Source: CAYJLB01 sp964370845 (GTDB lineage: Bacteria > Bacillota > Clostridia > Oscillospirales > Ruminococcaceae). From it: DNA of 40,621 nucleotides. Under the pieces are notes generated by a model. It saw only the letters and a list, made by a program, of their open reading frames with translations, was not told the origin of the DNA and searched no databases. The translations under genes and the position numbers were made by a program. This document shows, piece after piece, positions 7,139 through 13,989 of this stretch (positions are counted from its first letter, which is position 1; each line of letters opens with the position of its first letter). Location: assembly GCA_964370845.1 (NCBI GenBank), contig CAYJLB010000016.1, positions 1 through 40,621 on the forward strand. The letters run 5' to 3'.

Positions 7139-7762
7139 CTATATCAAATCAGCTAAATGAGTAGTATCATTCTCGAAAACAAGGTTTGGAACCAAATTTT
7201 CGTCAAAATCTACCCTAGTTACAGCGGTGTTGTCAAGCCAGTTTACTTCATTAATGCTCTCAATTTCAAGGCCTTTAGCATAACAAAGAAAATTCCTCAA
7301 AGCACACCCGTGAGAAGCAATAGCAACCGTTTTTCCCTTGTTAGAAGTAGCTATTTCAAGGACAGCATCACGCATTCTCTCAAAAACGAAACGCATTGTT
7401 TCTCCACCCTCAACTTCAAAATCCCAAGGTGCTTCCTCCCAAAGTTGGATTACCTTCGGGAATTTTTCATGAGCAGTTTCCCAATACTCACCCTCTAAAA
7501 CTCCACCATTTAACTCTTTCACTCCCTCATGAATTTGAAGGGGCAAATTATGGTGAGCATTAATAGCATTAGCAGTTTTTACAGCTCTTGAAATTGGACT
7601 TGAATAAATTGCATGGATATTTTCACCTTTAAATCGGTCACTTAAAAGTTCCAATTGTTTCTTCCCGTTTTCGGTAATATCCACATCAGTCCAACCCGAA
7701 AAAACTTTATTTAAGTTGGCAAAACTTTCGCAATGCCTTACTAAATATACAGTTGTAGTCAC
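7139..7762 (-). CDS. Histidine phosphatase family protein (phosphoglycerate mutase-like)
   Basis: A 207-aa member of the branch 2,3-bisphosphoglycerate mutase/acid phosphatase superfamily. The catalytic His is in YLVRHCESFAN (residues about 6-16), where Cys11 replaces the usual Gly of the RHG motif. Other family landmarks are SGWTDVDITENGKKQ, SSPISRAVKTA, the acid-base Glu region (KELNGGVLEGEYW) and the second His in ASHGCALRNF. The substrate is uncertain. It could be a cofactor-dependent mutase, a sugar-phosphate phosphatase or a cobalamin-pathway-like phosphatase. The start is GTG 7762, with GAAAGGA 13 nt upstream. It lies between pyrD and ruvX in the same operon. Confidence 0.85.
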   Translation of the reverse strand: MTTTVYLVRHCESFANLNKVFSGWTDVDITENGKKQLELLSDRFKGENIHAIYSSPISRAVKTANAINAHHNLPLQIHEGVKELNGGVLEGEYWETAHEKFPKVIQLWEEAPWDFEVEGGETMRFVFERMRDAVLEIATSNKGKTVAIASHGCALRNFLCYAKGLEIESINEVNWLDNTAVTRVDFDENLVPNLVFENDTTHLADLI

Positions 7763-7795
7763 TATTACGGCACATTCCTTTCCCTTTGATAGTTT

Positions 7796-8707
7796 TTACC
7801 AAGGCTCAACTTTTCCTATCATACTTTGCATATTTTTTATGTTGTTAACTTCAAAAAATTCGTGCATTTGATTTATAACTTTAATCGGTGCAAAAGGGTC
7901 AGTGAAAATAGCTGTTCCCATTTGAACTAGACTTGCACCAGCTAAAATTAATTCCAATGCGTCCTCATGAGTTTCAACTCCACCCATTCCACAAACAGGA
8001 ATTTTTACAGTATTTGCAACTTCCCAAACCATTCTTATTGCAATAGGAAGCACGCCAGGACCGGATAATCCGCCCACATTATTTCTTAAAACAGGACGTT
8101 TTGTGTTAATATCAATTTTCATACCAAGCAAAGTGTTAATTAGGGAAACAGCATCTGCTCCTTCCGCTTCAACAGCTTTTGCAATTTCTTTTATGTCAGT
8201 AACATTAGGGGACAATTTCACCATTAAAGGCTTGTTTGTCGCCGCTCTAACAATTCTAGTCACTTCAGCAGCAGTTTTAGGGTCAGTACCAAAAGCCGCT
8301 CCGCCCGCTTTAACATTAGGACATGAAATATTTAATTCAAGCATTTGAACCTTAGTGTCATTGAATTTTTCAGCAACTAAAGCACATTCCTCAGGAGTTG
8401 AACCCGCAATATTAACAATAATATTAGTTCCACTTTTCTCAAGTCTTTCGAGTTCATTTTCAATAAATGCGTCCACACCTGGATTTTGTAAACCAACAGA
8501 ATTTAATATTCCACCTTTAGTTTCAGCAATTCTAGGTGGTAAATTTCCATCTCTACTAGTTAAAGTTGTACCTTTAACAGAGAGTCCACCAAGGTTAGAA
8601 AGCGCATAAAACTTCTCATATTCTCTACCATAACCAAAAGCTCCAGAAGCTGGAACTATGGGATTTTCAAATTTAATACCAGCAAAATTTACAGACAAAT
8701 TAGCCAT
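7796..8707 (-). CDS. pyrD: Dihydroorotate dehydrogenase B, catalytic subunit
   Basis: This FMN enzyme oxidises dihydroorotate to orotate in pyrimidine synthesis. It is a class 1B enzyme that passes electrons through PyrK to NAD+. The 303-aa length is typical. Visible landmarks are NPIVPASGAFGYG near the N terminus, the active-site Cys loop LNISCPNVKAGG, VKLSPNVTDI, and the C-terminal phosphate-binding glycines GMGGVETHEDALE and AGASLVQMGTA. ATG 8707 overlaps the pyrK stop (TAATG) and has GGAGG 10 nt upstream. The in-frame TTG at 8713 is less likely. Overlap with pyrK implies translational coupling and matched stoichiometry. Confidence 0.96.
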   Translation of the reverse strand: MANLSVNFAGIKFENPIVPASGAFGYGREYEKFYALSNLGGLSVKGTTLTSRDGNLPPRIAETKGGILNSVGLQNPGVDAFIENELERLEKSGTNIIVNIAGSTPEECALVAEKFNDTKVQMLELNISCPNVKAGGAAFGTDPKTAAEVTRIVRAATNKPLMVKLSPNVTDIKEIAKAVEAEGADAVSLINTLLGMKIDINTKRPVLRNNVGGLSGPGVLPIAIRMVWEVANTVKIPVCGMGGVETHEDALELILAGASLVQMGTAIFTDPFAPIKVINQMHEFFEVNNIKNMQSMIGKVEPW

Positions 8708-9477
8708 TACCAAACTACCTCCAAACTATTATACACAGGCCCATCTTTACAAACATGGGACATAATTTCTTTATCATTTTTGCGAGTTTTGCAAGCACAA
8801 ACAAGACAAGCACCAACTCCGCAACCCATTCTCTCCTCAAGAGAAACTTCGCAATTAACTCCTTTTTCTTCAGCAATTTTCGCAATAGCACGAAGCATAG
8901 GCGTAGGGCCACAAGTATAAATCATATCAGGTTTTTCAGTAGCTAAAATTTCTTCTAAAGCAGTGGTCACAAATCCTTTTACCCCAGCACTTCCGTCATC
9001 AGTACATAAAATATTTTTACCTGCACACTTGTCAAATTCTTCCCCTAAAATAGCGATGGAAGATGTTCTGAACCCAGAAATAACTGTCGCATTTTCTCCG
9101 TAATATTTTGCTAAAGGAAGCATTGGCGGAGTACCAATTCCCCCTCCTATTAAAATAACTTTCTTATCTTTATCCAGTAAGGTAAAGCCTCTACCTAAAG
9201 GCGCTAAAATATCAAGATTTTCTCCCTCGTTTACATTAGCAATTTCCTTTGTTCCATTTCCTCTTACTTCAAAAACAACTCTTAAAGTTGAATTTTCTTT
9301 ATTTATATCAGCGATTGAGATTGGTCGTCTTAAAGTATGCCCTTTTGCTAAAATATGAACAAATTGACCCGCTTTTGCAACGTCAACAACTTCTTTAGAC
9401 TTAATTGTAAAATCAAAAATATTCTTAGCAATAACTTTTTTAGAAATAACAGGACATAGAGCTTGCATATATTCCAT
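8707..9477 (-). CDS. pyrK: Dihydroorotate dehydrogenase B, electron-transfer subunit
   Basis: A 256-aa FAD and [2Fe-2S] protein of the ferredoxin-reductase family that transfers electrons from PyrD to NAD+. The FAD-binding barrel contains LRRPISIAD (the RxxS-type flavin motif). The nucleotide-binding domain contains GGGIGTPPMLPLA. The C-terminal cluster ligands are Cys219, Cys224, Cys227 and Cys243 in MGCGVGACLVCAC and HVCKDGPVY. The start at 9477 has GAAAGG at a 12-nt spacing. The stop TAA shares bases with the pyrD ATG. Confidence 0.96.
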   Translation of the reverse strand: MEYMQALCPVISKKVIAKNIFDFTIKSKEVVDVAKAGQFVHILAKGHTLRRPISIADINKENSTLRVVFEVRGNGTKEIANVNEGENLDILAPLGRGFTLLDKDKKVILIGGGIGTPPMLPLAKYYGENATVISGFRTSSIAILGEEFDKCAGKNILCTDDGSAGVKGFVTTALEEILATEKPDMIYTCGPTPMLRAIAKIAEEKGVNCEVSLEERMGCGVGACLVCACKTRKNDKEIMSHVCKDGPVYNSLEVVW

Positions 9478-9507
9478 AAAATCACATTACCTTTCACACA
9501 ATTTTTA

Positions 9508-10437
9508 TTACAGTTCAATTTTATTAATATGTGTTAAAATATCATCTTTCATTCTTAAAACTTCACGTCGTGCAGCTTTTGCAAAATCTTTTTCATCACA
9601 ATTTTCAGTTTTATAAGCACACATAACCGCCCTTGAAGAATTTACAATTGCACCAAGACCTTTTTTATCAAAAGCCTTAGCAACTCCAGCAGCACCGCCA
9701 CCTTGAGCACCATATCCTGGCACTAAGAAAAATGTATGCGGTAAAGCTTTTCGCATTTCTTCAAGTTGTTCAGGGTAAGTAGCTCCAACCACTGCACCAA
9801 CAGCAGAATAACCATATTCACCCATAGTTTCTTCGCCCCATTTTTCGCACATTTCGCCCATAACGGAATAAACAGTTTTATCCCCAAGCATTTTATCTTG
9901 AAGCTCCCCAGAGGAAGGATTTGATGTTTTCACCAAAACAAAAATCCCCTTGTCAGAAGCTTTACATTCTTTTAATAACGGGTCAATCCCATCTGAGCCT
10001 AAATAGCCATTCACAGTAAGTGCGTCCGCTCCAAATGGCTCTAAAACAGTATTTCCCACAGTAACTTTTCCAAGGTGTGCCGTGGAATAAGCCTCCATAG
10101 TTGCCCCAATGTCATTTCTTTTTCCGTCAGTCATAACGTAAATGCCTTTGCTTTTCGCATATTCAATGGTTTTGTAAAGAGTTTTCACCCCGTGATAACC
10201 ATACATTTCATAATATGCAGCTTGCGGCTTAATTGCTGGAACAACATCATAAATTTCATCAATTATCGCTTTGTTGAAGTGCAGAATTGCCTTCGCCGCC
10301 GCCTTTAATGTTTCGCCATATTTTGCAATATTTTCCTCTACGATATAAGTTGGAACAAACTCTAGCTTTGGGTCAAGCCCAACTACAGACGGATTTTGTG
10401 TTTCCACAATTTTTTTAATTAATCTATCAAATGACAT
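9508..10437 (-). CDS. pyrF: Orotidine 5'-phosphate decarboxylase
   Basis: The enzyme decarboxylates OMP to UMP, the last step of pyrimidine synthesis. It is a 309-aa protein, the longer type found in many Clostridia and Actinobacteria, rather than the short type of about 240 aa. The catalytic Lys-Asp network is in VMTDGKRNDIGATMEAY. Substrate phosphate contacts appear in FLVPGYGAQGG and VNSSRAVMCAY. The start has AGAAAGGGA 8-9 nt upstream. It lies between the zinc-ribbon gene and pyrK with about 30-nt gaps, which fits a single transcript. Confidence 0.95.
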   Translation of the reverse strand: MSFDRLIKKIVETQNPSVVGLDPKLEFVPTYIVEENIAKYGETLKAAAKAILHFNKAIIDEIYDVVPAIKPQAAYYEMYGYHGVKTLYKTIEYAKSKGIYVMTDGKRNDIGATMEAYSTAHLGKVTVGNTVLEPFGADALTVNGYLGSDGIDPLLKECKASDKGIFVLVKTSNPSSGELQDKMLGDKTVYSVMGEMCEKWGEETMGEYGYSAVGAVVGATYPEQLEEMRKALPHTFFLVPGYGAQGGGAAGVAKAFDKKGLGAIVNSSRAVMCAYKTENCDEKDFAKAARREVLRMKDDILTHINKIEL

Positions 10438-10465
10438 AAGAACATCCCTTTCTAAGACCTAAATA

Positions 10466-11053
10466 TTAATCATCACTATCGCTACTGTCAAAACTATCAT
10501 CACTTTCATTGTCGTCAGATTCTTCTGAATTTTCTAAATCCTCCTCAGAATTATCTTGGTCAAATAAAGTTTGATTATATAATTCAAGCTCCATATCGCT
10601 CATTTGTTTATGAACAACAGGGCTAAATTTTACGTCACAATATGCACAAAAGTCCATATCTTCATTATTCTCTTTCCCACATTCAGGGCAAGTTGCAGGA
10701 TATTTTCCATATCCATAACCACAAGAATTGCAAGTAGTTACACCTTCACCAAGAAAATCTCCACACTTAGGGCAACAAACTTTGTCGTAATCTTCATAAG
10801 AAAACTCACCATCGGACAAAAGCTGTTCTTCCATTTCTTCATCAGATAAAAGTTCAGGATTTTCCTCCACTTCCTTCTTCTTAGGGTTGTAAACCATTTC
10901 TATCACACAAAATAATATTAAAAATCCAGCAATAACAAGAATTGGCATAGTTCTAAAATACGCTCCTAATGCTACTGCGAAAATGATTACCGAAACATTA
11001 TTCCAGTTTTTTCTTAGGAAAGAAGGCTTTTTCTCCTGTTTATTTTCGTCCAT
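10466..11053 (-). CDS. Zinc-ribbon membrane protein of unknown function inside the pyr operon
   Basis: A 195-aa protein. A basic N terminus precedes two membrane helices (residues about 17-50), then an acidic linker. Two paired-Cys zinc-ribbon modules (CCPKCG..CNSCG and CPECG..CAYC, residues about 92-140) follow, and the tail is very acidic, almost only Asp, Ser and Glu. No catalytic motif is visible. The Cys pairs suggest Zn binding and the tail suggests a flexible anionic segment. It has a good ribosome site (AAGGAG) and lies tightly between pyrC and pyrF. Its place in the operon suggests co-expression with pyrimidine synthesis but not a specific role. A second zinc-ribbon membrane protein occurs at 24244. 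Confidence 0.7.
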   Translation of the reverse strand: MDENKQEKKPSFLRKNWNNVSVIIFAVALGAYFRTMPILVIAGFLILFCVIEMVYNPKKKEVEENPELLSDEEMEEQLLSDGEFSYEDYDKVCCPKCGDFLGEGVTTCNSCGYGYGKYPATCPECGKENNEDMDFCAYCDVKFSPVVHKQMSDMELELYNQTLFDQDNSEEDLENSEESDDNESDDSFDSSDSDD

Positions 11054-11077
11054 TATATTCTCCTTAATTTTGTTAAT

Positions 11078-12361
11078 TTAATAAATTTCATTGTAAACTA
11101 TTTGCCCGCTTGCAATAGTCAAAAGTGCTTTTCCTTTAAAACTTTCCCCTTTAAACACTGCATTTGTAGCCTTTGATTTAGTATTTTTAGGGTCATAAGT
11201 CCACTCTTTTTCAAGGTCAATAATTGTCATATTAGCCTCTTTTCCCACTTCAATAGAAAAAGGTGGCAAATTTAGAATTTTACAAGGATTAATACTCATT
11301 ATTTCAGCTATTTTTGTTATGTCAAGTTTTTTGCTGTGATAAAGTGCAGTCAAAGTAGCTCCCAAAGAAGTTTCAAGCCCTATAACACCGTTTGGAGCAG
11401 TTAAAAAGTCCGCTTTTTCCTCTTTTGCGTGAGGAGCGTGGTCGGTTACAATGCAATCAATAGCACCGCTTGCCACTCCCTCAAGTACAGCTTTCACATC
11501 TTCATCAGTTCGCAAAGGTGGGTTCATTCGATAATCAGCATCTTTGCTAAGAACTTTTTCTTCCGTCAATAAAAAGTAATGAGGAGCAGTTTCAGCAGTT
11601 ACTTTATAACCATTTTTCTTCGCATCACGGATAAATTCCACAGAACCTTTTGTGCTTACATGAGCAATATGAATATGCGAGTCAGTTGAAATAGAAAGTG
11701 CAATTTCCCTCGCAGTAATACTATCTTCGCTTGCCCTATCCATTCCTTTTACACCTAGTTTTTCCGAAACAGCACCTTTATTAATTATTCCGCCGTCAAT
11801 AATGTTCAAATCCTCACAATGAGAAATAATAGGAACATTAATTTCCTTAGTTTTAAGCATTGCTAAACGCAAAGTTTCAGCATTCTCAACTGGTCGTCCA
11901 TCGTCGGAAAAAGCTATTGCACCAGCGTTTTTCAGTTCTTCAAAATCACAAAGCTCGTCCCCAGCCATATTTTTTGTAATACAAGCCACTGGATAAACTT
12001 TTACTCCTGTTTCTTTCGCTTTTTCAGTGATATATTTTATAGTTTCAACGTTATCAATAGTAGGTTTTGTATTCGGCATACAAGCCACAGCAACAAACCC
12101 TCCAGCCGCTCCACAAGCACAACCAGAGATAATATCTTCCTTATAAGTAAGTCCAGGGTCACGCAAATGAACGTGCATATCAACAAGACCTGTCATTAAA
12201 ACAAGTCTTGCCTCACCATTTATCACTTGAAAACTATTATCCTTGGGTGAAATTCCCGCTCCAACAGCTGTAATAACACCATTTTCCACAACAACGCAGG
12301 AAACTTCACATAAATCATTTGTAGGGTCAACAACAAGAAAATCCTTTAAAAATAAATTCAT
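11078..12361 (-). CDS. pyrC: Dihydroorotase
   Basis: This zinc amidohydrolase cyclises carbamoyl-aspartate to dihydroorotate. It is a 427-aa class I type enzyme. The metal-binding HxH lies in DMHVHLRDPGLTYKEDI, further His ligands in ISHCED and HIAHVST, and the catalytic Asp in IVTDHAPH. The substrate loop includes MNPPLRT. ATG 12361 is preferred to TTG 12382 because the GAAAGG ribosome site lies 9 nt before it and would fall inside the longer reading. It follows glucokinase by 30 nt. pyrB, carAB and pyrE are absent from the window. Confidence 0.95.
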   Translation of the reverse strand: MNLFLKDFLVVDPTNDLCEVSCVVVENGVITAVGAGISPKDNSFQVINGEARLVLMTGLVDMHVHLRDPGLTYKEDIISGCACGAAGGFVAVACMPNTKPTIDNVETIKYITEKAKETGVKVYPVACITKNMAGDELCDFEELKNAGAIAFSDDGRPVENAETLRLAMLKTKEINVPIISHCEDLNIIDGGIINKGAVSEKLGVKGMDRASEDSITAREIALSISTDSHIHIAHVSTKGSVEFIRDAKKNGYKVTAETAPHYFLLTEEKVLSKDADYRMNPPLRTDEDVKAVLEGVASGAIDCIVTDHAPHAKEEKADFLTAPNGVIGLETSLGATLTALYHSKKLDITKIAEIMSINPCKILNLPPFSIEVGKEANMTIIDLEKEWTYDPKNTKSKATNAVFKGESFKGKALLTIASGQIVYNEIY

Positions 12362-12391
12362 TTTAACATGCCTTTCGCTCAAAATTATACG

Positions 12392-13348
12392 TTAATTGTC
12401 CGCTCCAAGAAATGCTGCGCCGATAATTCCAGCATCGTTACCAAGTTTGGCAATTACAATTTTTGTGTTATCATCTGTTTTTCTTGAATAAACTTCTTTT
12501 TCAACATATTCAATTAATGGAAGAAGTAATGGGTCACCCTCATTTGAAACTCCCCCACCGATGCAGAAAATTTCAGGTTGGAAAGTATTGATTAAGTTAG
12601 TCACACCAATTCCAAGGTATTTTATATATTTATCAACAACAGCTTTAGCAACCTCGTCACCCTCACGCATAACATTAAAAGCAAGTCTACCAGAAACTTT
12701 GCCCTCTTTTTCTGCAGTTTTTGCTAAAAGTGAGTCTGGATTTGCTTCAATAGCTTCTTTAGTCATTCTAATTAAACCAGTTGCGGAAGAAAATACTTCA
12801 AAACAGCCTTTTCTTCCACAAGAACACATTGCACCATTAGGATCGATTACATTGTGTCCAATTTCTGCGCCGAAAGAATTAAATCCGCTGTAAACTTTTT
12901 TGTCAATGATAATTCCACCACCAACACCTGTTCCAAGTGTAATCATAATGCAGTTTTCAGTGCCTTTTGCAGCTCCAGCAACAAACTCACCATATGCCGC
13001 AGCATTTGCATCATTTTCAACATAAACTTTTTTACCAAGAGCTTCGCCAAGAAGCTTTGCAATTTCTGTATTGTTAAAACCTAAATTATTATTGTAAATT
13101 ACTACTCCATTTTTTGCGTCAACCGCACCAGGAGAACCTACACCAACGTGGTCAATATCTTCAATAGTTTTTCCACACTCTTTTAATGCTTCAAGAGAAA
13201 CTTTCGCCATATCAGCAACAATTTCCTCCGCAGGACGAGGGCAAGCAGTTTTTGTCTTACTTTTAGCTATAATATTATAATTTTCATCAACAACTCCAGC
13301 AACAATATTTGTTCCACCAAGGTCAATTCCTAAATAAAATTTACTCAT
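12392..13348 (-). CDS. glcK: ROK-family glucokinase
   Basis: This ATP-dependent kinase probably phosphorylates glucose to glucose 6-phosphate. The 318-aa ROK protein has the phosphate-binding loop LGIDLGGTNIVAGVV near the N terminus, the catalytic Asp in VENDANAAAYGE, the TLGTGVGGGI loop, and the ROK zinc signature His...CSCGRKGCFE (residues about 180-192). ATG 13348 has GAAAGGA 12 nt upstream. An in-frame upstream reading to 13396 lacks a ribosome site. It is the first gene after a strong promoter and leads the pyrimidine genes. Glucose released by the GH3 enzyme encoded elsewhere in the window is a plausible substrate. Confidence 0.92.
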   Translation of the reverse strand: MSKFYLGIDLGGTNIVAGVVDENYNIIAKSKTKTACPRPAEEIVADMAKVSLEALKECGKTIEDIDHVGVGSPGAVDAKNGVVIYNNNLGFNNTEIAKLLGEALGKKVYVENDANAAAYGEFVAGAAKGTENCIMITLGTGVGGGIIIDKKVYSGFNSFGAEIGHNVIDPNGAMCSCGRKGCFEVFSSATGLIRMTKEAIEANPDSLLAKTAEKEGKVSGRLAFNVMREGDEVAKAVVDKYIKYLGIGVTNLINTFQPEIFCIGGGVSNEGDPLLLPLIEYVEKEVYSRKTDDNTKIVIAKLGNDAGIIGAAFLGADN

Positions 13349-13460
13349 AATAATCAAATTTCCTTTCAATCTCTCATATATATTAATGTATTGCATTAGT
13401 AATTTATTTCACCAAAACACAATTTTTTTCATAGCAGTGAACCAATGCATTATTATTTTC

Positions 13461-13489
13461 ATTATATCACAATGTTAAATTCTAGTCAA
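13461..13489 (-). promoter_or_regulatory. Promoter of the glcK-pyr operon
   Basis: On the minus strand TTGACT (13489-13484), a 17-nt spacer and TATAAT (13466-13461) form a near-consensus sigma-A promoter. It lies about 105 nt before the glcK start. Confidence 0.8.
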
Positions 13490-13581
13490 TTGATATATCC
13501 AAAAACTTTTGATTTTTTCTACCAAAAATAAAAAGTTATTGTTGAGAATTATGTCAAAATTTAAAAAAATACAATTTCCTA

Positions 13582-13610
13582 TTGACAAGTGATAATTTAT
13601 ATGGTAAACT
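13582..13610 (+). promoter_or_regulatory. feoA promoter
   Basis: TTGACA (13582-13587), a 17-nt spacer and TAAACT (13605-13610). The operator-like palindrome at 13619-13632 covers the predicted transcription start. Confidence 0.75.
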
Positions 13611-13618
13611 TTGTAAAG

Positions 13619-13632
13619 TTAGCGAATGCTAA
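13619..13632. promoter_or_regulatory. Metal-repressor-like operator upstream of feoA
   Basis: TTAGCGAATGCTAA is an inverted repeat of TTAGC around 4 bp at the predicted +1. A near-identical element (TTAGCATATGCTAA) lies at the same place before feoB. The placement and the iron-uptake context suggest an iron-dependent repressor of the DtxR/IdeR kind. The regulator is inferred and is not present in the window. Confidence 0.6.
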
Positions 13633-13675
13633 TACATAATAATTTATGTATTTGTTAGAAAGGGTGAGTGTTTAA

Positions 13676-13897
13676 ATGAAAATTAAAAATCTAACAGATG
13701 CAATAATTGGCGAGGAATATGTTATTAAAGAAATTGAAACATATGACGAGGAAATGAAAAATTTCCTTTTTACATTAGGTTGTTATAAAGGGGAACATAT
13801 TACTGTTGTTAGTATACTTTCCGACTTGTTAACAATAGTTGTAAAAGATGGAAGATATAGCATTGATACTGATTTAGCGAGTGTTATTTTAATTTAG
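13676..13897 (+). CDS. feoA: FeoA domain protein
   Basis: A 73-aa cytoplasmic SH3-like protein that assists FeoB in ferrous iron uptake. The chain shows the FeoA pattern: a short N-terminal strand, a Gly-containing turn (LGCYKGEHITVVS) and C-terminal strands ending in a hydrophobic Ile/Leu. It is slightly acidic in the middle (EIETYDEEMK). The ribosome site AGAAAGGGTGAG precedes ATG 13676. It lies 92 nt before feoB, which has its own promoter and operator. Confidence 0.9.
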   Translation: MKIKNLTDAIIGEEYVIKEIETYDEEMKNFLFTLGCYKGEHITVVSILSDLLTIVVKDGRYSIDTDLASVILI

Positions 13898-13920
13898 GTG
13901 AAAAATTAAACTATTTCATT

Positions 13921-13948
13921 TTGATTTAGTTTTAATTTTTTGTATAAG
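13921..13948 (+). promoter_or_regulatory. feoB promoter
   Basis: TTGATT (13921-13926), a 16-nt spacer and TATAAG (13943-13948) lie between feoA and feoB. The operator-like palindrome starts 1 bp after the -10. Confidence 0.55.
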
Positions 13949-13949
13949 G

Positions 13950-13963
13950 TTAGCATATGCTAA
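13950..13963. promoter_or_regulatory. Metal-repressor-like operator upstream of feoB
   Basis: TTAGCATATGCTAA is a perfect 14-bp palindrome. It matches the element before feoA in both arms and flanks (AAGGTTAGC..GCTAAT against AAAGTTAGC..GCTAAT). The repetition supports a shared regulator acting separately on each gene. Confidence 0.65.
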
Positions 13964-13989
13964 TTATTTGAGAGAGGATAGAGGAAATA

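Larger units (their letters stand above)
13349..13675. other. Divergent intergenic region between glcK and feoA
   Basis: This 327-bp gene-free stretch holds the glcK promoter on the minus strand and the feoA promoter, operator and a second dyad on the plus strand. The glcK 5' leader is about 105 nt and can fold. TGCATT (13392-13397) pairs with AATGCA (13444-13449) and TTCAC (13408-13412) with GTGAA (13437-13441). I do not recognise a PyrR site or a known riboswitch. The dyad TACATAA-TAAT-TTATGTA (13633-13650) is in the feoA leader. No credible small ORF is visible. Confidence 0.6.
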
